A stretch of DNA of 64,000 bases, taken from Trichoplax sp. H2 (Eukaryota > Placozoa > Uniplacotomia > Trichoplacea). Shown here piece after piece: positions 11,983-30,680 of this stretch. Position 1 is the stretch's first letter; each line of letters begins with the position of its first letter. Location of the stretch: contig NOWV01000101.1 of the NCBI GenBank assembly GCA_003344405.1, positions 186,001 to 250,000 of the forward strand, given 5' to 3'. The notes below the pieces were generated by a model, which worked only from the letters and a program-made list of their open reading frames with translations, made no database searches and had not been told where the DNA came from. The position numbers were made by a program, and so were the translations under genes.

Positions 11983-12500
11983 GTCAACATGATTTATTGG
12001 TATCGCATATTTAGCATATACGCGTATACTATAGTACATGGACGTAGCCGTAGGACACTTATAGCTTTTCAAATATACAACTAGAACACGCTCCGCTATT
12101 TGATATTGGAAAATGCTACAGTAATTGCAAGTACAGGCAGGCTGTGTCATCAGTCAACGCTGTTTGTCGGTATCGTATATTTAGCATATACGTATACTGT
12201 ACTACTGTAATATATGAATGTAGCCGTAGGACACTTTTATAGCATAACTTTCAAATACATCATCACAACGCGCGCTATATCCGCTACTCTTCATTGGAAA
12301 ATGTGCCAGTAATTGCAGATAAATAGAGACTATGCAGTAGAATAGGTCAATATTGCATATCGGCATCGTGTGTTTAGCGCATACAGTATTGTAGAGCAGT
12401 TCACCATATCTGCTACTTTCCATTAGAAAGTGCTAAAGGAATCTTACTGGTAGAAACTATAAAGTGACGCAACATGGCAAATTGGCATGACATATTGATC
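11983..12500. repeat. tandem repeat, about 170-193-bp unit, three copies plus a decayed one
   Basis: The segment GTCAAC..., then GGTATCG...TATTTAGC, begins near 11983, 12153 and (diverged) 12346. Shared blocks include TAGCCGTAGGACACTT, ATTGGAAAATG and CAGTAATTGCA. A further degenerate copy follows at about 12460. It is unrelated in sequence to the satellite just before it. Confidence 0.85.
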
Positions 12501-14303
12501 GGTTGTACACCATATCATTACTCTCTATTCAAATGTTCTAAAGTAGGTCTGTAAAATTGCAGCCAAGAGTTCACAAAACTACTAATTTTACAAACGTATG
12601 TAAAAAAGTGCAATTTAACAACAGGAAACAATGCAGCCTTGAATAATAATAATTTAAGTTTATTTCCAATTGATAGAATCATTTTTATCGTTTTAAATAT
12701 GACTATTCGACACGATAAATCAATAGCACAGCACTGGAAAATAGATAGAAATCACAACATCATTGAAAAAAAAGAAACTATCCGTTAATATGGAATATAA
12801 TGTAGCAGCTATTTGAAAAATACTTAGTAACTATAACGGCTGTCCTGTTAGATGTGAATTACTTTAGCACAAAACCGGAATCCTATCCAGAGTGGATAGA
12901 AAATTATTGCTTTCCAATTAAAATGAATTAAAGCGATATCATGATCTAAGTTTTGATAATATCTTAATTCTATCAACAAAAAACATAAAATTGATATTGG
13001 GAATAAAATACGGTAGATAATAATCATATGGATTAGAATGCATAATTATATAAATCATACACTTATTTATGGGAAGCAGTAGAAGTCATCAATAAATGAC
13101 CATAATAAATACGGTGCTAAAATTAAGAATCGATCAAATTATCAACCAATTTATCAAATCGATTGCTATTTGATTTGTGTCATTCAAAACTGTATACATA
13201 AAACGCAGATATGATGCGAGATATCTTTAGGTGATGAAATATGGAGAATAATGATATCAATTATTAGATTAAGAAGAATAAGAATAATATTAATGGCAAT
13301 AATAATTAGTACAATAATTAAAATCACAATAATAATAATTAAATGTTACGCAGTCATGGTATCAACTAACGTGTTGGAAAGATATACTGCAAAATCTTTA
13401 AATCATAACAAAGTAATACCAATTCGTATCACAACTACATCAAGCGTACTCGTCATGGCAGCAAAATTGAATTTAGAGAGCACTCAAATTGTTAATGTTA
13501 TTCATTTCTATGTACAAGTGGATGATAGAAACAGAACAAGTTGATAGAGTGGCAAAATAACTAAAATAATAACTAAGAAAAAAAAGTTAATGAATCCTAT
13601 TTTTAAAAATGAAACTGCTTTTTGATCACTCTTAAGGCTGGTATATTTCACATTTCTTGGAAAATATTCATTAATACACAATGGCTATCAGATCTATTCT
13701 TAAAATTTTATACCGGAGGTTTTTTACACTTACTTTTGCGATCAAAGTGTAACACAAATAAAATCAACTAATTTACTCTAATTAACTGCTTTAGTCCCTA
13801 ATTCTTTCACAGTTTCGAAGAAAATAATATACTTTGCGTCATTAAATATGTAAGAGTTTGAACCAATACATGCTGTCTGATAAAAGTATCATGAACTTCA
13901 CTACAACAAGATCAAATTATGAATAAAATATGCCTTTTGTTCAAAAGATTAACTGCCGGGTTATTATTTATTATGGAAATATACTAATTAAAAAAAAACT
14001 TGATCTTGCGAAGGTGTTACGCGATGCAGCCAGCTTTAAAATCAATCATTATATTAATGATAGTGTTATTAAGGATGTTGCACTTTGCAATGATTATTAT
14101 TCAGTCTAAAACAAGGATTTTGGTTTGAGTGAAGTTGGATTTACAAATAGATTTAGCCATGGAAATGTAAAGGGTTCATATTATGTCCGGATTTTCAATG
14201 AAGAATAATTTCTCCAACGAATTTCTTATCAAGCGATGATAATTTGCCGTTAGAGATTACTCTATTTCCGTTCACTTTCATTAAAGAAAATGGATATTTT
14301 CGA
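12501..14303. other. intergenic and IMP 3' untranslated region
   Basis: Very AT-rich DNA. The plus-strand open stretch at 13251-13544 (97 codons) is an Ile-rich translation of ATA/AAT repeats and is not called as a gene. The right part probably carries the 3' untranslated region of the minus-strand IMP-like gene. Confidence 0.5.
13967..13972 (-). promoter_or_regulatory. candidate polyadenylation signal AATAAA for the IMP-like gene
   Basis: TTTATT on the plus strand reads AATAAA on the minus strand, about 330 bases beyond the IMP-like stop codon. The call rests on position and hexamer only. Confidence 0.3.
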
Positions 14304-19779
<5,476 letters not shown>

Positions 19780-22700
19780 GGCGAAGGCTACCTTAAGCTA
19801 TCCTTGCTTATGTCAGGGTATATCAACATGTATACAGTAGTCCCGCCTCGCACACCTACAGTGTAGAGAAACTTACTAATCGATCGTAGTTATGTTGCTC
19901 TGCTTTATTTATCGTGTGATGAAAAAACAGCTAACTTCTTCTTTCGACGATCACAAGTCATGAATCTCACGATGACATTGATGGATAAACAATACGAATA
20001 ATGGCAATGTAGATAAGCTTTTGACCATCAAGACATTTTATCTTAACTATCTTACAACAACAACTTTAATCTAACAATAGGAAAACAATAATTTCTCCAT
20101 TCAATTTAATAACTAGTAGACCCGCCTAATTAACAATAGCGCATAAATTGAAGATGATTTCTATTGATATGAGATCTCATAAAGCTATAAATTAATTAAA
20201 GACATTTATCATTATGGGTTAGAAGTTTTTCGATGTTAACCCTTCCTTTTTAGAATCAATGTTTTTAGTATCTCAGTTAGATAGCCTTGTCTTACTCGAC
20301 GTAACATGTTTTTTAATTAGAATTAATTAGATTAATTAAAAGATAAGACTAATTACGTTATCACTATATTAAAAAAATAGTTAGCAAAATGAGTTATAGC
20401 TAGCTAGGTAAGTGATACGCTTTCCAAAACTATCAGGATTGATTTGATGTTAAAATATCATCTTACACTGTATGTACCTACACAGATAACCTATCGTACT
20501 GCAGGCATGTATTGATACTATCGTTGAGAAAATTAATTTTTTAATTCTTATACTGGCATTGTACTTTTTGCAAAGCGTGCCACACATGGATGATTATTAA
20601 TAGCTGCCAGTATTTTTCATGACAGCGGAGAAAGCCTCCCCCCCAATGATTCAATAGTGGCTATAATAGACCTCCTTAGCATACATTTAGAAAATTTGAT
20701 TTTTTTCTTAATTTTAAACAATTCTGTACTTGAGAAATGAAAAGCAACCATTTTAAGACAAGGGAAAGGAAATAACTAAGATTAAAATCAAAAATATAAC
20801 AAAACACTTTCACTGCAGGAAGTTGAATTAATTGTTAATATGGCCAATGTGACTAGTCACATATCAGTTGAATGAAAGATCTTAACTGTTAATAGCTATT
20901 TTTGGATCTCGATTTTTTTAATTCAATCGAACAATTGAACGGATAAATGCGTCAAATTCTTAAACTCGATAGATCAATATAAATTTTAGTATAAATGATC
21001 CTTATGAAAATGTAAAATGATGCCTAAATTTGCATTAAATTATATTCATTGCAACTCATTTTTATAATTGTATCTAGTAATGTGAAATGTAAAGTATCTT
21101 GTAGCTTAATAAGAAAATAACTACTAACTTAGTGGCAAATGTGGGGTTACAATGTAAAATTTTCTACGATTTTTAATATCACTCCTGATCGCTGCTGTAT
21201 TGAATAGATATAATGGATAGTACTGTATACCCATATAGACCACAGGGTGTAACAGAAATAAAGCATGGTAATTACGAGAACTTATGTGCTTGGGGGAATA
21301 TACTTTGATAAAGCCTATGGTTATTTATTATTCAATATATAATCGTATTTATAATAGCCTAAAATGTATTAAAACTTTACCATGTTATCAATAAATACAC
21401 GAATAAGAGGATATAGGGAAGGATGTCGATAGTAAATCCGAGTAAAAAGCTATCCACTCTCGGCCACTATGATCAATAGGATTTTGTATTTAAATAGAAT
21501 TTCTTATTCTGCTGTGACTTTGGAATAAACGAATGAAGGTTTACATTTCACACTTATGTTCCACATTTTTTCATTGAATAAGAATAATTGAGATTCGTTA
21601 ATTATCGCTGAAGTAGTTGTAGTATTGTGAATGGGTGGGATGGAATAATAATATACATTCTAATTTTCGAACCATCCCTTTTTTCCAATGTTTATCACAG
21701 ACTGCTTAGTTTAAATGTAAAAACGCGTAGTACTTTGATATCTTTACGCGCATATCCTTCGCTGATATTAGTGACGATCTATCCAAGAATTTAAGCCCAT
21801 TTTTTGTTACCATTATGTAATGTCTTATCTTCGTTTCGACTTAAAAAATATATATTGATTAATTATTAAATTAGATAGTAATAGCGCTTAGCTAATGCCT
21901 CTCGGTAACCAGATGTAATTAAAACGTGCAAGGAAGTACTAGATGGAAATGATATTAAAGTAATTACAGTTTCAATTGTCGTATCTGACCTATTTTAGAC
22001 TCTTGTTATCCGAGAGAAATTGATTATGAGAGTAGGGCTATGAATAAATTAATAAAATGTTTAAAATATTCTATAAGTCTTTTAAATCAGAAATAAAGGA
22101 TAAGATTATCTACTAATATTAAATATTTAGTATTCTTTACTTGGCTTCTGGTATTTTAATTGTTAATTTACTAAGCAAGGATTAAATAAATACAAAAATA
22201 AGTATACTGTAGATAGATGGAATTATACGTCTATGATTGCCGCCAGGTAAAATATCCTGTCGGATACTAGATAGCAATATGTTACTGATTAAATCATACC
22301 GGCTGATTCTAATTGTTATGATCTATTACAAATATTTTAACAAAAAACATTAAATACATTCTGAAATATGAAGACATCGCAACTATTCGTTCGATGTTAG
22401 ACCACTTGATGAGCGTGAGTGTAAATGTGCGTATAATGTCAAAATCGTTGCAATTATTTAATCTATCAATCTCTGTTACTCATGGTGCTGTGAATTGGTT
22501 AGCTAGCATAAAGTATATCTGTATATAGTAAACAAGTAATATAACCTTTGAGACGTAACAAATAACCTACTTCTTAATGATGGTAATATTAAGTAAATAA
22601 ATGCCGTCTGATTTTCAGGTCACTATTGTTATAATGCGACATAACGTCGACATTTGCAAATACATTTATATAAATAAATTGATTAGATTTAGGAATGATA

Positions 22701-24990
22701 TATGAGCGTAGGAAACGCATCCAATCGAAAATTTTAAATAGTTTATTCCTCGCTTATCAATTCATAAATATTTTTCTCATCTTCTAACCTTCTTTTTAGG
22801 ACAATAACCTTTGATAACTCTTACTGTGGTCTATTCTAAGCTGTTCTGTATATTCTTTATCTCTTACTCTCCTATACTACGCTGTCTTTTCTATCTCCTT
22901 TTCATTATTTCAATACAATGATGATAAAAGATTGTATTGAGTGTATCGATTTTAATCTCTGGCTATTATTACCCAAAATGAGAAGTTAACCGTTATTTAC
23001 CCAACCTAATTTATTCATAAACCTCCTGCTAAGTGATTTTAAGCTAAAAATACAAGCTAACTCTCGTAAAAAAAAATGCCAACAATATCGGTTAAAAATG
23101 CCATAACCAATACAATTTATCTTACTAGTAATTATTTACCCTTCTATTTAATATTAAAGCATTGAAGTTAATTAAACTCTGTATATCGACGAATTTATTT
23201 CGAAACTAATGAAATAATAGGAGTAACAAGCAGTTTCTAAAATGAACAATTTTATGTCTGATTTGTCTATTTGGAACCACTGAATTTCTTACATCGTTAG
23301 CGTATTTCATTCGTCACCTAAAATCTATTCTCTATCTTATTGACGTTAATAGTATTTGAATACAAGCTGATTATGAAGAAACGATTGTATAATTACTATT
23401 ATTACTGTAGGTTAAACTGTATCTCGTAGCGCCTAAAGGAAATGCCAGAAACAGTAAGAATATAATAATACAACTAATTATGTTATTGATGACACATGGG
23501 CTGAAAAAAGACAATGGCTGCTTCTTCTACATTGATTTCTTAAAAATATAGGTTAATATATTAACTAAACTCCTTGACGATCTTAAAGTCATTTTGATTT
23601 AACAAATTCGTTGCCATGTCCATTCTATAAATTACTTCCAATTACAATCAATATTATCACGAAACAATAGTCACTAGTGATAGCTTTACTTCATTTTTGG
23701 TTATTGTCTTTTAATTTACTAATGCTGCTTCTTATTACAATGTAGTTGTGAAAGAATTGAAATTGCTTTTCCCTAATCAATATATAAATAATACTATCAT
23801 GAACATGATTACAGTGCATTTGTGTAGCTTTTAATTTTGTGCCATAAAAAACATTTGTTGATTGGTAATCACAACGTGATCAAGATCACAATTGCTTAAT
23901 TTTTTTTAAATTAAACCTAGTCTTGCCCTGCTACGTAACTTGTTAGTGGTTCCAGCTTATCGCTAGACCTTTAGTGGACTATAGAATACTAACGGTAATA
24001 AAATCATTCATCTGATAGAACTATTGATTAAAAACAATCTTGGACTAAGATTGACATGATCAGTTTTTCATATAATAATCATCAATTTATTGTTGTCAGT
24101 ACGTTAATAGTTATTACTTTCCGTTATATTCATATAGTATAGTGTTTCGATCCAGTAAAACCTCCATGAACAAATTCAAAATTTTTCCTTGAGAAAACTA
24201 AATGCAATTTAATTATCTTTCTAAATACAAAAGATTTCTATTACATTATAAGATTTAGTAGTAAATTAAAACTTGTGATTGCAACTGTGTTAATATCGCG
24301 ATGGAATGATGATAAAAATCAGTTTGAATCTTTATCTAGATCTAAATATGTCCTAACAGATTGAGGAGGTGTGCATTCAACTTAAGAGGATGGGATATAC
24401 ATCAGATGATTTCAATGTATCTTATCATAATAAACTCTAACAACAGTCAATTTATGTTTATTATTAATATATTGTCCTGTTCAATTTCTTAATATTATGT
24501 GGTTAACTTTAGATGAAAGAAATTGATTCGATTGCATGTTGGGTTTGATGGAATAGTCTTTATTCAAATGGCACGATTCAATGGAAAGAATGATTTCATT
24601 TAATTTTATTTCAAAACACGGCAATTAAAAAAGGTGCTACTCAATAATCGGTTGTTATTGACGATAGGGGTTCTTAGATTGAGCAGATTGGAGTATGTCA
24701 GGAATCTAATTGATTAACCTAATTTAAGGTAGTTCAACCCTGACTGTATTGTAACAAATAAGCGATCTTATGGTTATTTGCTTCTTTATCCAACAATCAT
24801 TATTGTTATTATCATGAGAATTGAGATTAGGAAATCAAATAACTTTGTAACCGAAGAAATCATCCGATGTTGAAATAATGAATCAGTTAACAAAGTAATT
24901 GTTAAGATACATCGGAGAAATTTTATTATGCATGTTGATATGTGTTTAGCACTACTGTCATGATTGATTCAATAGTTAAAGTCCCCTAAC
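19780..24990. other. 5' flank or long intron upstream of the IMP-like gene
   Basis: AT-rich, about 5.2 kb. No strong exon was seen. A minus-strand segment ending at 22266 (acceptor CTATCTAG, donor after 22229 or 22208) would be in phase both with the putative exon at 24991-25060 and with an acceptor at 19783-19784, just 5' of the ATG exon, but it encodes only 12-19 unrecognised residues. A GTAAGT-type donor on the minus strand at about 19871-19876 could end a 5' untranslated exon. Confidence 0.4.
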
Positions 24991-27900
24991 CTGTTTAGGA
25001 TTGTTTGCTGGTTACTGGCATCTTTGACTAGTTCTCCAAATTCGTCTGTTCCGTGTGTATCTATTAAATACAATGCAAAAATTAGTTAACCTAATGAAGA
25101 TAGATTATAGAATTGATGTATTGTAATAATCAAATGCGGTTCCATGTTGATAATGAGAGGGAAAAAGTGGACAGTGATAAATAAAGGAAACCCTGTCCAT
25201 TAAAAATTAACATATACTTCTAATTTGTGAATTTTGGTAGTCCATAAAATATTTTATATTGTTGATAAGGATATAGAATTCATGACGTTGCTATAGCTTT
25301 TAAACAACGCATTTAATAACTTCACCGTTAATGCAATACAGTAAAACTTAGCTAGTGGTGATACTTGTTATTACTACGATCTTGAAATAGAGAAATCTCA
25401 TAGAGACATCCATTTTGAAATTTTTGAAATGGATGTTATTGATAATTAAAAAAATTTCAGTATCGTTGGATTGCTTATTGATTTCATGTACAAGGGAGAA
25501 ATGTTGTGACTGTGATCAAATGAATTAGTGATAATGTAACTCCAATTGCATAGGTTAGTATTTATTATTAGTCAGCTGCAACTGAATACAAGCATAAAAT
25601 TGGCGAAATTATCTCGGCAATTAAACTAAAATGATGTTGAGTTTTATTTCCCTTTCATTCTTTTAGAAATTTGAACCAATTTACGAAATTAAATACATCG
25701 ATATTATTGATACAATTTAAACTGACATGCGTTAATTAATTAATTAATTAAAATACTTTTGAAGGGGATAAGAAATAACCGTAATAATAGTCAATTTTTA
25801 AAATGACTTGCAAGATAAAACTGCAAATTTGTAATCTTAGAACTAATCAATACGGAAAACTTCGCTAATTGTATTCTACGAGGGACACCTAAAGCGTTTA
25901 GAAGACAGAAATAGATTTTAAGAGTGTGAACGTGAAGATCTAGCATATCTAATCAAATATTTAATTGTCTAGTAAATCTCCAAATAAAAATTTTTCTTAT
26001 ATTCATCGAGGGCGGAACAATATCTACGACCATAACGATTAACCTATTCAGTAAACTAGAAATGGTTAATAAAGAAAAAGTAGGAGTTTGGTAGCTAGCC
26101 GATGCTTAGACATAATATTTGTATGCTTGCAGCTTTACATAATGTTGAATAATTCTAAATGATATAACCTGGGATAATGGATGGCTATAGAGAACTATCG
26201 TAATTGGAATAAGGTGAAACTATGTAAGCCTTCGATAGTAAGTGCTCACGTCTATAAAAAAATATATGGGTAAAATATAATCTAGATAAATTGAACGTTT
26301 CGCAATAAGCGTAAAAGATTTAGTATCATGACATTAGGTAGGTGGATAAAAGCTTTGAAATAGTTATATTCGAAACTAAGTGAGGATTAATGGAGTAGGA
26401 GAGTATTTGCTCATCGTTTTATTAAAATCAGAAGAGGATTTAACACGGTACTACATAAAATCAATATCGAACTATAGGACATTAGATTGATTACGCAAGG
26501 TAAAGAAAAATATTTAAATCCATGCGCTTGTCATTAAAGAGATTCTTTTAAAGGATGTTATTTAACTAGCTTGCGATAAAAAAGTAAACCAAGATTGACA
26601 GTTTTCAAGTAATCACGGGAAGTTCAATATATCTCGTCACTACTGTTAAGAGGATACAGCATAAGTTAGTCGGAAGATGACTATCCTATTTCTTATTTTT
26701 AGAATATCAACGAAGAGATAATAACGGCAAAGTCAGTAATAGAGGAAATTTTTTTGATACTCGTTTATCGCGATAATCTTGACAATTTGATCTAAAGTAT
26801 TAGCAAATTTTGCTATCCAATATTGAGAAAAAGTTAAAAAGATCTATTGAAGAGTTGAAAAATCTTGATGGAAATGTTTACCAAGTTCTTATTGTTAACT
26901 CCTCAATGACCCAGCCTAGCATAAGTTTGATGATAAAATTGGTTGATATAGGAGTCTCGTATATTCTTTTCAACTGGTGGACTGAATATACGCAAAGCGC
27001 ACAGTTCAAGTTACATTGATTATTATCGGTAGCAGAACTTAAAATATGTTTGTAGATGATTTTTCTTTACATTTTTAATGGCTAGTGGATAGCGGGGTGA
27101 TAATTACGATCAATTAAACAATTTAGCAGCGAAAGATAATTACTACTGGAGAGGAAAGCTTATCATTTCGTTAAGGTGGCCGTAGCAGTAGGGGTTAATG
27201 GAAACGTTTTCATGATAGCGCTTTGTTATTATTACGGGAGCAATTTATAGAATTGATTGAAGGGGAGTTTATCAATTATATTTACAAATGATGTCACTTG
27301 GACAATGAATTACCGATTGATGAGGAAAAAAGATGGATAAGCTATATATTCAATCTAGATGAAATACTGTATGTAATTATTTCCAAAACTAGTATCATTT
27401 TGCCAATGTTAGCTATATATCTAAATGATATAGTTTACATTAACAGGAAAGAAATGAAAAAATTGACTGCACTGTTTGAATAAATTTTACTGGTTCGGGT
27501 TAACCACGCTCTGTAGTCAAGTCCTATGTTTCTTTACTTAGCGTGAGATGATTAATTGAAAAAGATATCGATTAATTCTAATCTGTTCTTGCTGATTCTA
27601 CTTGATCACCTTTCTATAACCATCTTTGTATTGATTTAGCTAAACTGTTACCTTTTAGATGTGATACATTGCCATTTATTACTTGGCTATTAAGGATTTT
27701 ACTGTATTGTTTGATCTTAGTCATGCCTGTATTTAACTTACTTTACACTTAGATGATATTATACTCCTTTAAATGATCTGATGATCGATGCTATAACTAT
27801 CACTATTATGTTTTGTGAGAAAGATACAGACAACGAAGATGGTCGGGTCGGCGATAGGAAAAATAATAAATATATAAGCCTTAAAGCGGATGAATTGTTT

Positions 27901-28233
27901 CAATGATATCGACTACAATTACTGTTTACGCTAACATAAATAAGGAAAAGTTCAACATCATTTTTTTAGTGGCAGTTGCGGTTAACAGTTGAATGTGTTA
28001 ATTACGCGTATGTTAATATTATTATCCGAATTATATTTTTAAAATTTTGCTTTCTTACCATCTGTGTTGGTTAGCGGTGATCTCAGATGGATGGTATCTC
28101 CAAAATCGACAAAATTGATATCTTTTTTCATTGTTGAATCGCGTAAGGCCTGATTAAGTTGATTTCTACGAGTATCGTCGTGTTGTGGAATAGTAAATTC
28201 GGATCTTAAATTACCAAGGTATAGTTGTGTCAT
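24991..28233 (-). CDS. putative N-terminal exons, possibly the distant start of the IMP-like gene
   Basis: Two minus-strand exons. Exon A, 28059-28233, starts ATGACACAAC with A at -3, encodes 58 residues beginning MTQLYLGNLRSEF, and ends at donor G|GTAAGA. Exon B, 24991-25060, follows acceptor TTTAATAG, keeps frame (D then THGTDEFGELVKDASNQQT) and ends AG|GTTAGG. The opening LYLGNL matches RNP2 of an RRM, and human IMP proteins begin with a closely similar MNKLYIGNL. It is therefore plausibly the first RRM of the IMP-like protein, joined across a 5.2-kb intron. The rest of exon A does not look like a standard RRM. Exon B ends in a phase that does not fit directly onto the exon at 19691-19779, so at least one linking exon would be needed. 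It could instead be a separate small gene. Confidence 0.4.
25061..28058. other. presumed intron between the two putative N-terminal exons
   Basis: AT-rich and without tandem arrays apart from a short TTAA run. Plus-strand open stretches at 26810-27019 and 27298-27483 are short, lack motifs and are not called. Confidence 0.35.
25732..25750. repeat. (TTAA)n simple repeat
   Basis: Nearly five uninterrupted TTAA units. Confidence 0.9.
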
Positions 28234-30320
28234 ATTGCTAATAGAGAATCTGCTAATAATTATCAAAGGAGATAATCATCTACTAATGTCAGCTGGCCAG
28301 CCAAAAAAAAAATTAAGGGTAAAGAAGGAGTGAGAGAGGCAGATTATTTCAGCTTAAGCAAATCAAAAATTAGCTCTCTTGTTGCGTTGCTCGTCGTTGT
28401 AAAGCTACTATTTGTCTTCTTATGCTCCTCTTACTGCATCTAATTCCCCTCCTCTCTGTCTACAGCTATTTATTCATCTTGACAATTTAGTTTTATTCTT
28501 TTTTTATATCCTGGCTGAATAAAATAGTCTATTCTAAAAAGTATAGACGAGGGGTGCAAATAAACCAATAATGATTGACAGGATGCTAACGATAGTGCTC
28601 TAGCTTAGCTTGCAATCAACTATGGGATTGTATTCATTCAAATCAATTGAAAGTAATTCAAGCTGTGACGTTAATACAGTATTGACAAATTTCAATGCGG
28701 TAAATAGTAATTATTTAATCGGTTGTTGTTAAACAGGTTAGAAAAAGTTTAAACAATGCAATTTGTTCAATAGCAGTTATTGTCTATCATCAATCGATAG
28801 ACGTTGAGGCAACAGTTTTGATCGCTTTTCAATAATCAGTCTAATGGCCAATTAAGAAGTCAACACCTCCTAAAATTCGCATATTGATTAGAATTGCTGT
28901 GGTTGCTTTTTATATTTTAATTGTTTTTGTTATTTCTAATTTTGATCAGATCATCATGCAGAGATATTTGCTCACTTTGGCCTCATGTCGATCGATTAAT
29001 GTGTATAGAGATATGCCGCTGTGTATATTCTATTCAATCAATTAGTATCATTGATTATTTTTCCTTGATTTTAAAATGTCATCGTTTAGATCTAGTTTAA
29101 AAAGATAACCTTACTAAAGAGTGATCACAGTAGGACAAAAAGATCTATTTATGAATAACAGAAGATAGATAGAGAGGGAAAATTTTCCAAAAAGTATAGA
29201 TAGTACTATCGATCAAATCAACGGATCAATAGCTATGTGTTGTTATTGATTTCAACAATGATAATTTTGATCAGACGATTAATTATTCTCATGATACATC
29301 TTCCCCCTAAAACCTTAAACTCTTGTTTTGTATTTTACTTATTAGTGTGTTGATAAAAAAAAAGTTTAATCACTACATAGAATTAGACAGACTGCCTATG
29401 CCTTCATTTGTAGCAATAGAGTAAAATATTCTAATATTAGTTTAAGCTATTAACAAATAAATCATTTCTTATCAAACAATCAATCCTCACTAATCAGTCA
29501 TTATATAGATTATCGATTGACTAGACATCGATTGAGCTTGAATTCAATATTTTTCCTTCATTGATGACAGATAAATTTGATCGTTTATACAAATTGACAT
29601 TTACTTTCTTAAACCTTTACACCTAAAGAGTGGCCCAATAGAAAGGAAATTGATATACAACAACTATTTTGTTCGAGAGTTGCTATTGTTATCATAATTG
29701 AAAAGATGGCTACTAAAATGAATATTTACCTACTTTGAGACGATTTTAAAATAATAATAAGATGTCTACCAACTTTTTTTATATATTGAACAGTATAATT
29801 TGCCTTAGCAGGCTCTGTTGCATTATCAGAAAATGCTGATTAGGCATTCGTCTACACTAACAAATAATATAACATTAAATTTTATTTTAGCAAGTTGTTA
29901 CTGGCCATTGAAATATTTTAAAGTTTTATTTAGACTGGTTACTCGATAGGATGGTATTGATATACTCATCACAGCCGAAATAGTTTTACATTGAGAGGGA
30001 AAGTCATTTGGATAATATCTGGAGCAGAATGTAGTTATTTGATACAGTCAGTAAATCAGCTAATAATATCTTTCTAAATACAACACTTGTTTAACTTTTA
30101 AGTTGACACTCTCTTCCTAATTGATTCCAATTATGATCAAATAGAAAAATTGATTATCTCTTGCTCATTATAATAAGATGATTGCCATCTCTGGCTGTGA
30201 GTAGAACAAATGATTTTTAACCCACCGTACTGATCTTTCGTCTTGGGATGATTTCTAAAATGACGATAAACTGATTTTTATAGCGACTTTATGAGGAGCC
30301 ATTTTTAGAAATAATTTCCG
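28234..30320. other. intergenic, no gene seen
   Basis: AT-rich sequence upstream of the putative minus-strand start at 28233, so it may hold its promoter. No coding frame, array or hairpin worth calling was noticed. Confidence 0.45.
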
Positions 30321-30680
30321 TACTCTAGATTACCATTTGTTATCAACAGTCTACTACATATTCGGAACAACTTTAAAGCTTGAATCTAAGCTTATCCACT
30401 GAAATTGATACGATAAGCCACATATCTAAGTACGAATGTAGAGTTTAATCAATCAAAATAGAATAATATCAAGATTAAGGAGCATTAAATAGTACTCTAG
30501 ATTAGAATTTGTTATCAACAGTCTATTATTTATTCGCTATAACTTTAAAGCTTGAATCTAAACTTGTCCATTGAGGCTTATATGATAAATCACATATCTA
30601 AGTACAAATGTAGAGTTTAATCAATAAAAATAAAGTAATTCTAAGATTAAGGAGCATTAAGTAGTACTTTAGATTACTTT
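30321..30680. repeat. tandem duplication, about 172-bp unit, 2.1 copies
   Basis: TACTCTAGATTA starts at 30321 and 30493, and a third, truncated copy starts at 30664. Shared blocks include TTTGTTATCAACAGTCTA, AACTTTAAAGCTTGAATCTAA, CACATATCTAAGTAC and GATTAAGGAGCATTAA. Divergence is modest. Confidence 0.92.

Noticed and set aside
13251-13544. 97-codon plus-strand frame
   Set aside because: Starts in an Ile/Arg-rich low-complexity translation of ATA/AAT repeats and lacks any motif.
20620-20700. Minus-strand peptide resembling an RRM helix (ATIESLGGRL)
   Set aside because: Depends on a seven-G run, hits a stop soon after, and has no suitable donor. Judged a chance match to the missing IMP RRM1.
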